A stretch of DNA of 64,000 nt from Vicia villosa (taxonomy: Eukaryota > Streptophyta > Magnoliopsida > Fabales > Fabaceae). Below the pieces are notes generated by a model. The model was not told where the DNA came from. It saw only the letters and a program-made list of their open reading frames with translations, and ran no database searches. Shown here in pieces: positions 56,031 to 64,000 of this stretch. Made by a program: the position numbers and the translations under genes. Position 1 is the stretch's first letter; every line of letters starts with the position of its first letter. The stretch covers positions 1-64,000 of the forward strand of contig NW_026706241.1 of assembly GCF_029867415.1 (NCBI RefSeq), written 5' to 3'.

Positions 56031-56627
56031 AATGATATATGTGTATAAATTGCAATATATGATCCATGTTGTTGTCGTGATGCAGATTGCTTATATTGAG
56101 AAGTGATGAATTGTGTATGATATTATCTTGCTATATCTATTATCATACTTTCCTTTATACTGTTTGATATCTCACCCCTTCTGCTGATGTTTCTCCTACC
56201 ATGGGAAATGGGCAGGTACTCAAGTATAGCTGTGGAAGTTTGTAGCTTCATCGTGTCCGGTTGGTGTGTCGCTCTGATACGTAGCACTGGGGGTTGTCTA
56301 TATTGTTGTTTCTATGTTGTTCATGTTTTAGTTGTTGAGTTCCAAATTGGATAATGAGAAGTACTATGATGTTTGAAGTTGTTTCCTATTAAATAAGATG
56401 ATTTGTTTATAAAGTCGAATGTTATGATTCCGCTGCATATTAAAATGAAGTTGGTTTGTCTAAGAGCTGTTATAAGTTGTTTTGTGCTTCTCTGAGATTA
56501 AAGTGCTATGTATCTGTTTATTAGTTGTTATATAAAGTAAATGTGATATCCCAAATGCTTGTTGATAGTTTTTAAAATACTCTGATTTCTCGCATGATAT
56601 TTTCGGGTAGAATTTGGAATATAACAA

Positions 56628-57010
56628 AAATAATCATAGAAGTGTGGTGCATGAAAATGAATAATATATAATACAAATAATTTTTTTTTATACACCTTCA
56701 CTTTGTTGAAATATATTTACGAAATAAAAGAATTTTTTTTATCACACAATATGTTAGAGCTGTGCATGAATATGTTTTCATTCCATTGGTAAATTACTTA
56801 AACATATAATTTTCCGTGGTTTAACAAATTTCCCACATTCCCGATCATGTAAGGTTATGAAAGAAATTAAAATTAAGAAACAACATAACACATTAGTTTA
56901 CTTAAGAGGCATTAAATATATATATTGATTCTTATTTTCGAAAGGCTTCTTACAACTTCTTCGTGTAGTTTCTTTTTAAATTTTATTAGAAGTGCATGAT
57001 CACTACACAT
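56628..57010. other. Upstream region of NCR2
   Basis: From about 56692 (CACCTTCACTTTGTTGAAAT) it matches the NCR1 and NCR3 upstream regions, with a deletion of ~50 bp around 56870 relative to them. Likely promoter; no other gene. Confidence 0.6.
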
Positions 57011-57017
57011 TATAAAA
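57011..57017 (+). promoter_or_regulatory. TATA box of NCR2
   Basis: TATAAAA 52 nt before the ATG, followed by AAAGATCAAATCTTG, a short inverted repeat shared in part with the other copies. Confidence 0.75.
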
Positions 57018-57062
57018 AAGATCAAATCTTGTTATATTCAATACATCAAAATAAGGGAAAAT

Positions 57063-57347
57063 ATGGGTGCTACTCTCAAGATTACTTATGTTGTAGTTCT
57101 ATTTCTTTTCATATTTCTTGTTGCATTGAACATCGATGGTAAGCCATTATTTTACTTTCAAATTGTTGTCTTTACTTCTTTGTTTGTAAACAATCTTTTG
57201 TCCCATTAACAACACAAACTTATAATATTTTTCATTATAGCATTGGAGGAATGTATTCGTGATTCTGATTGTCCAAGGTGTGGTCCTCACTGTACTAAGA
57301 GGTGTTTCAATTTTAAGTGTAGATGTCTCATCCCAAGTGCACTTTGA
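57063..57347 (+). CDS. NCR2: nodule-specific cysteine-rich peptide
   Basis: Exons 57063-57138 and 57241-57347 (102-nt GT-AG intron), 60 residues. The signal peptide (MGATLKITYVVVLFLFIFLV) differs from NCR1 at six sites and the mature part at three (K29E, V48F, K53R). All seven cysteines and the CLIPSAL end are kept; estimated net charge of the mature part about +2. The intron lacks the CTAAC branch-point-like word of its paralogs (CACAAAC instead), which is probably tolerated in plants. No break, so probably functional. The gene lies between the old gypsy-type LTR and a second Mutator-like fragment. Confidence 0.9.
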
Positions 57348-57938
57348 GTACCGAATCCAAGAGAGAATAGTTTGTCTTAAATAAATGAATCAATTATTTG
57401 TACTTCAAAAGAAATCTATGTAATATTGACTCCTCAATAATATTTCACAAACTACCATTTATTTTATTACAGTGACAAAGACTACATTATTTTTTTATTT
57501 TTTTTTTGAAAATATTATTTCACAAAATTTGCGATATGAGTTTCATATTTCAAAACAATGAAAATGAAAAAGAATATTATTCTTGTCATCTTCTTTCTTA
57601 ATTGAGGAGGTATACCAAGGCATGCAAGTCAAATATAACACAACTTCTAATTAAAAAAATGTGAATGGCAAAAAGAATAAAATACATGTTATTTTTAATT
57701 TTATTTTCATTCACTGTTTTTTAGAATAGAAGTAATCTATAACCTCATTGTTTTTAAAAATCGAAAGGAGAACTTTCTATTTTATTTCTTTGTTGTCTAT
57801 AAATAAATCTTTGTCGTCCATTTATATATGATCATCAACACTCAAAATTTATGTTCTTTACATAATCTCTTGTCTCTTTATCTAACATTTGTTTAATTTA
57901 TATATCCAAATCAATTGAATGATCAGAAGCCATTAAAA
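57348..57938. other. NCR2 downstream flank
   Basis: Matches parts of the NCR1 flank (markers GTGACAAAGACTACAT and CACTCAAAATTTATGTTCTT) and ends at about 57938, where Mutator-like sequence begins. No gene. Confidence 0.6.
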
Positions 57939-58698
57939 AACACCATGGTTAATTATCTTCCAGAGCGGTGCATGAGACAATTTGGGTGTGTGAAGATGGT
58001 ACCGAGATCTCCATTTGAGGCTGCTCCCGACACCGTTACCCGTCGAGATCTCACTGCTATGTTTGAGGGTTGGGCGCATCATCTAATCCCGGAGGAGCAT
58101 CGGTGTATGCGGGCCACCTAGAGCTGGCACTATGTAGATATGTATGTGACATGGTTTTATGAGGTGTCACATCCTATCATGACACCCGATGCTCCGGGAT
58201 ATCCACCTAGGCCAGCGCACGAGGAACTCTTGAAGAACCGGTAGGCTAAGGATGACCATGTCACTGATCTCCTGCCGATATGCCAGCAGATACACTCGAT
58301 TGGGCAAGAGGCATTGGAGAGAGGGATCATTGAGCAGAGCGGTTCAGAGGTGGTTGGCATAATGTAGATGATAGTTAGTGAGGCATCTGGTACGACATCG
58401 TATAGGAGGCAGAGGAGGTCGCAAGAAGTTCGCATAGACATACTCAGTAGTATTAGCCTATTTATATATTGTTTATGACTTTTTTACGGTGTTGTAATAT
58501 TTTGACGTTTTGCGCTTATCCGAACAACTATTTATATATTATCATATCATTTTTTCTATAATCTACATCTTTTTTATCTTCATTAAATATTTGTCGAATA
58601 ATAGAAGGTATTAATTTTAGTTGCTACAATGCTCTGATTGTAACAATGTAATGTCGTTGTTTTTTAAAAATGAAGAGTCAGAGCATATTTCGGATATG
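57939..58698 (+). pseudogene. Second copy of plant-mobile-domain fragment
   Basis: Matches 27646-28335 of the Mutator-like cargo: ERCMRQFGCVKMVPRSPFEA, then DTVTRRDLTAMFEGWAHHLI, then HPIMTPDAPGYPPRPAHEEL. The first part (57915-58121) is open, with a stop after RCMRAT. The junction at 58698 (CGGATATG to AATATTAATTATTTAAG) skips ~630 bp relative to the NCR1 unit, including the transposon's right terminal repeat. Confidence 0.8.
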
Positions 58699-58722
58699 AA
58701 TATTAATTATTTAAGTGAATTT

Positions 58723-60084
<1,362 letters not shown>

Positions 60085-60091
60085 TATAAAA
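60085..60091 (+). promoter_or_regulatory. TATA box of NCR3
   Basis: TATAAAA 52 nt before the ATG. Confidence 0.75.
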
Positions 60092-60136
60092 TGATCAAAT
60101 CTTGCTCTATTATACAATACATCAAAAGAAGAAAAT

Positions 60137-60429
60137 ATGGCTGCTATTCTCAAGATTATTTATGTTGTGGTTCTATTTCTTTTCATATTTCTTGTTGCAA
60201 TGAACATTGACGGTAATTTTTTTTTTTACTTTCAAGTTTTCATATTTCGTTGTGTTTACTTCTTTGTTTGTAAACAATCTTTGGTCCCATTAGTAACTAA
60301 CTTATAATATTTTTTATTTTAGCATTGAAGGAATGTTTTCATGATAATGATTGTCCAAGGTGTGGTGTTCACTGTACTACGAGGTGTGTCAATTTTAAGT
60401 GTAAATGTCTCATCCCAAGTGCACTTTGA
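60137..60429 (+). CDS. NCR3: nodule-specific cysteine-rich peptide
   Basis: Exons 60137-60212 and 60323-60429 (110-nt GT-AG intron), 60 residues. The signal peptide (MAAILKIIYVVVLFLFIFLV) is nearly that of NCR1. The mature part differs at seven sites (E28K, K29E, I31F, R32H, S34N, P41V, K45T) while all seven cysteines and CLIPSAL stay, so changes gather between cysteines. Estimated net charge about +2. TATA box, splice sites and frame are intact, so it looks functional. The 3' flank keeps the uninterrupted site (TTATCATTTATTGATTAGAG) where the copia element entered next to NCR1. Confidence 0.9.
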
Positions 60430-61045
60430 GTACCGAATCTAAGAGAGAATAGTTTGTCTTAAATAAATGAATCAATTTGTACTTCAAAAGAAATCTATGT
60501 AATATTGATTCATCAATAATATTTCTCAATTATCATTTATTGATTAGAGTGACAAAGACTACATGATTTTTTAAATAAATGAATCAATTTATACTTCAAT
60601 TATCATTTATATCTATTTTATTTAATTTTTTTATTTTAAAAATATAAAATCCTTAACCTCGATTTTTAAACTCAATCGAAGGGTAAAGTAACTGAGTTTG
60701 TTGAGTTTCTTTGCTGTTCATAAATAAATCTTTTCCGTCCATTTATATAGGATCAACACTCAAGATTTGTGTCCTTTACATAATCTATTGTCTTTATACA
60801 TGATAAATTAATTTCCTTATCTAACATTTATTTAATATTATATATCCAAATTACTTGAATGAGAACCCATCCAGAATATCCTCCAATATAAAAACGCAAA
60901 TAATTCCATTATTTGATCTTCACCAAGGTTCACAAGAATAATGATGAAGTAGTTTCATGTTTCTTCTTTAAAATTATACGTGTAGGTTTTTAACATAATA
61001 ATGTAAAATTATTAAAAATAATTTGTATTCTAATAAAAGTTTTAT

Positions 61046-61112
<67 letters not shown>

Positions 61113-61145
61113 AACAAAAATATCTACTTGTAGGTTCGAACCCAT
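60430..61145. other. NCR3 downstream flank
   Basis: Pairs with the NCR1 flank (43835-44255). Ends in an (AC)n(AT)n run at 61043-61108. Just before the CACTA end is GGTTCGAACCC (about 61133), a B-box-like word of unclear meaning. No gene. Confidence 0.6.
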
Positions 61146-62585
61146 CACTAGTACAAAAATGTTAATTTACACCCGTTTTTTATTAAATTTACACACATTA
61201 TTTTTAATAAAAATCGGGTGTATATCCACCGGGTGAGAAATGTCTAACGAATTTACACCCGTTTAAAAACGGGTGTAAATACGTTCTAGTTTACACCCTA
61301 TTTTAATTAAAATCGGGTGTAAATACGTTCTTAATTACTCTCCATTTTAAAAATATTAGGTGTAAATATGTTCTAGGTTACACCATTTTTTAACAAAAAT
61401 CGGGTGTAATTGGGCGTAATTACGTTTTTAATTACACCCTGTTTTAATAAAAATCGAGTGTAGATACGTTCTTAATTACACTCTATTTTAATAAAAATGG
61501 GGTGTAATTACGTTCCTAATTACAACCAGTTTTAATAAAAATCGGGTGTAGATACGTTCTTAATTACACCCCATTTTTATAAAAAATCGGGTATAGATAT
61601 GTTCTTAATTACACCCTTTTTTTATAAAAATCGGGTGTCAATACGCCATTTATGAATGAACAATTATATTATATTTAAATCTATTTACACACTATTTCAT
61701 ATACACCATTTAGTTATATTTCATTTTCAGTCATAATATTGCAAATACTATAAAATCATACACATAAAAATCATATTTTAATTAAGTCAAAATATTTTTA
61801 ATATTAACCAAAAAGTATACAAAATCATGTACAGTCTTAATATTTCAAGTATTATAAAATCATACACATAAAAAATTATATTTTAACCAAGTCATAACAC
61901 TTTTTTCATATATAATTTTACGTCATGCTTGACGGTTAGCTTCGGTGTTCTCTAGTCCAATTGAATCCAACCGCTTTCCACCTATAGCATTGGATTCATC
62001 CATGGCCAAATACCACGCCCTGGAGAAGCAATTGTTTTATGTATGCAAAAAACAAGACACAAGAAATTAATACAAGAAAGTGTTATTACAAGAAAGAGGC
62101 ACATGTATCAATGCCATGGTAACCATACCGCGGTTTTGACGAGTGTAAAAAATGAAAAAAAGAGGGTGTTGAATATGTAAACCATAGTCTAATTAAGTTC
62201 ACTCTTGTTTGGAAGTTAGAAATAAAGAATTCACCAAACAAAAACAAAAAATATTAACTTGCATTCAAAAACAGAAACATAAAATGATTTGTTAGAAGAT
62301 ATCATCAATGCAGTTCCATCAGAAAAAAAAAGAACAAATGAAACTCCTAAACTTCTCATCCTCTTCCGAATATTAATTGTACCTTATCATCTAACGGCTT
62401 AAAATTTCTGACTATTTCTCGTTTTTCTTCAATTTAAATTATATACGTTTTAAATTTGCCAGATTTTTATATATCTCACTAACAATTGATAGAAAACAAG
62501 TGAAATATCATAAATAGGTTTGCCGCGGATATTCTGAAGTTCAGTCGAGCTATGTAAATAAAATCTAACTAAATTTTTTTCTTAG
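61146..62585. mobile_element. CACTA (En/Spm-type) transposon end, truncated
   Basis: Terminus CACTAGTACAAAAATG at 61146, the standard CACTA end, followed by an array of subterminal repeats. The rest to 62585 is AT-rich with no transposase motif. The opposite end is not found before the Ogre LTR that begins at 62586, so that insertion cut the element or its other end lies beyond. Confidence 0.75.
61170..61640. repeat. CACTA subterminal repeats
   Basis: About a dozen copies, in both orientations, of TTACACCCGTTTT / AAAATCGGGTGTAAATACG at 30-70-bp intervals, the arrangement expected of transposase-binding sites. Confidence 0.85.
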
Positions 62586-64000
62586 TGTCATACCCTAATT
62601 TTTGACCCCCCTGAGATGATATATCTTCAGGATTTTTTATCAGGTCAAGACAAGTACCCAGAGCAGTCATTTCTCCATCTGGTACCTAATCGAGGATGCT
62701 CAAAGACAAGAAAGCTCAGGCAAAGGATCAATCAATACAAAGACTAGTCTCTAATACAATCATGGGGCTCAAAAACTTCACTTTTCTCATCTATGATTGA
62801 TTAGACATCCAGTCATATGAGTACAGGTTTACTCAGGTCACCAGACTAGGGTTTTGAGCCTATCAAGGACTGAAATCAGGGATCACATTTGGGAAACCCT
62901 AAAAAACCTCAGAGGGTCATTCAAAGACATCAATCATCTTCAAATAACTCATATTACAAGGTCTACTGGACATCACACTTCAATTCAAAGTCTACAGTCA
63001 TTACTTTCACATGGTCGACAAATTAGGGTTTTGACCTAATTCACCAAGATAGTTGACTTCTGATCAGGGCATGAATCCAAAACTCAAGACATGATTCAAG
63101 GATCTCTACTACCTCCATATAATCCATTTATATCATCCATTTGGGGAGAAGATCTTATTTCTACACAAAAGCCCAAAAAATTCACTTTGTCAGGAAAAAG
63201 TCAACTGTGAAGGATCATCATTGACCTTTAAGGTTTTTGGTCAAAAAATGACTTTCAAAGATCAATATCATCAATATATGGATGTCAAAGTCATTTGGCC
63301 AAAGGAATTCAAAGAAATTCATCAAGGAGCGAAAAGTCGGGAATTAGGGTTTTTGAAGGCATGGTGAGATCTCAAAATTTCACCTACACAACTCAAAAAA
63401 CTTCCAACATGAAAGTTGTAGATCTTGCCAAATAAAACAACATCTTACAAGGGAACTTTTTTCAAAAGATCAACCATTTATGAAGTTTTGGAAATTTTGA
63501 AGTTTAGGTCATAAACACTTGGAAATTTTTCTAAGTGTTTTAACCTAGTTTTCTTCCAACTTTGGCCTCATTTTTCACAAATTTCCCAAAGGATTCTGAA
63601 GAAGACATAAACTAATGATTTAAAGTAGATGTTTAGGGCTTTCCAAATTGTGTTCAACCTTCTCAAAATTCAATTTGAGCTAAGAGTTATGCTTGTTTAA
63701 AGTTGGCCTCATGAAGTAAAATTATAGGTCATGCATCATTTTGGAACTTTGAAATTTTGTGCACATGACCTCAAATACAGATGCTACATGACCCATAATA
63801 CATCTGCAAACATGCCATGCATTCATTTTCACCATGCCATAAGAATTGAAGAAGATTCTAAAAACAAGAACATGTGATTATGTAATGATTACATTTGTGA
63901 ATTTATGGCAAATTGATGAATCACCCAAGGAATCTTCTCACCAACCAATTAGAGCTCATTTCTGGCTCAGAATTGTCCCCTAAGATCAAGCAAAATAGAG
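62586..64000 (+). repeat. Ogre-type LTR, plus strand, outer part
   Basis: Starts TGTCATACCCTAATTTTTG and shares landmarks with the LTR at 3337-8277 in reverse, for example CTTCCAACATGAAAGTTGTAG-type text at 63401 and TTGGAAATTTTTCTAAGTGT at 63521. The sequence before it (TTTTTTTCTTAG) is not purine-rich, so it is a 5' LTR or a solo LTR rather than a 3' LTR. It continues past the window. Confidence 0.8.

Larger units (their letters stand above)
44829..56627 (+). mobile_element. Gypsy-type LTR (possibly solo), split by the Sirevirus-like element
   Basis: Two pieces: 44829-44859 (TGTAACACCCCTATTTTATT…) and 54068-56627 (ends GGAATATAACA). Together ~2.6 kb, rejoined across the TATTT duplication of the 44860-54067 element. 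The TGTAACACCC start, the long AT-rich body, the TACCATGGGAAATGGGCAGG segment (56198-56217) and the absence of coding fit LTRs of chromovirus-type gypsy elements. No internal region and no matching site duplication (GGCCG left, AAAAT right), so the outer borders are provisional. Confidence 0.5.

Overview
The window is nuclear DNA from a legume, most likely one of the inverted-repeat-lacking clade (pea, vetch, grass pea or a close relative). Two things point there. There are three intact nodule-specific cysteine-rich (NCR) peptide genes, a family described mainly from that clade. There is also Ogre-type Ty3/gypsy DNA with LTRs of about 5 kb, an extra ORF before gag and an Arg-tRNA-type primer site. 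I see no prokaryotic gene organisation, no CRISPR array and no rRNA.

Layout. 1-8277: 5' half of an Ogre on the minus strand (gag, ORF1, leader, 5' LTR). It sits inside the 3' LTR of a second, pol-less Ogre-related element at 8278-19783 (minus). 19784-20177: orphan LTR-like fragment with GGTCGACC repeats, fused to a decayed Ty1/copia element at 20178-24535 that is itself split by a 589-bp solo LTR. 24651-28575: hAT-like element enclosing a MITE-like block and a Mutator-like element (25500-28521) that carries a broken plant-mobile-domain gene. 28990-61140: the NCR cluster, three paralogous units (NCR1 at 30222, NCR2 at 57063, NCR3 at 60137) pushed apart by retrotransposons. A copia element (30584-42823, site duplication ATTTA) landed just downstream of NCR1 and was then hit by an Athila-like gypsy element (31281-38495, site duplication TGCAG). 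A pol-less Sirevirus-like copia element (44860-54067, site duplication TATTT) landed in an older gypsy-type LTR between NCR1 and NCR2. 61146-62585: one end of a CACTA transposon, cut by another Ogre LTR on the plus strand (62586 to the window end).

The host genes are the three NCRs. Each has exon 1 for the signal peptide and exon 2 for the mature cysteine-rich peptide, and each has a TATA box exactly 52 nt before the ATG. They are too short and too split to show up as long ORFs. By family they would act in the nodule secretory pathway on intracellular rhizobia; that role is family knowledge and is not shown by this sequence.

Three LTR elements have paired LTRs or a defined gag region but no reverse transcriptase or integrase. 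They retain only gag (Ogre-related), gag plus protease (Athila-like) or gag plus an intact ~920-codon ORF of unknown function (Sirevirus-like), so they probably moved by borrowing enzymes in trans. Divergence figures come from reading alignments by eye and are approximate.
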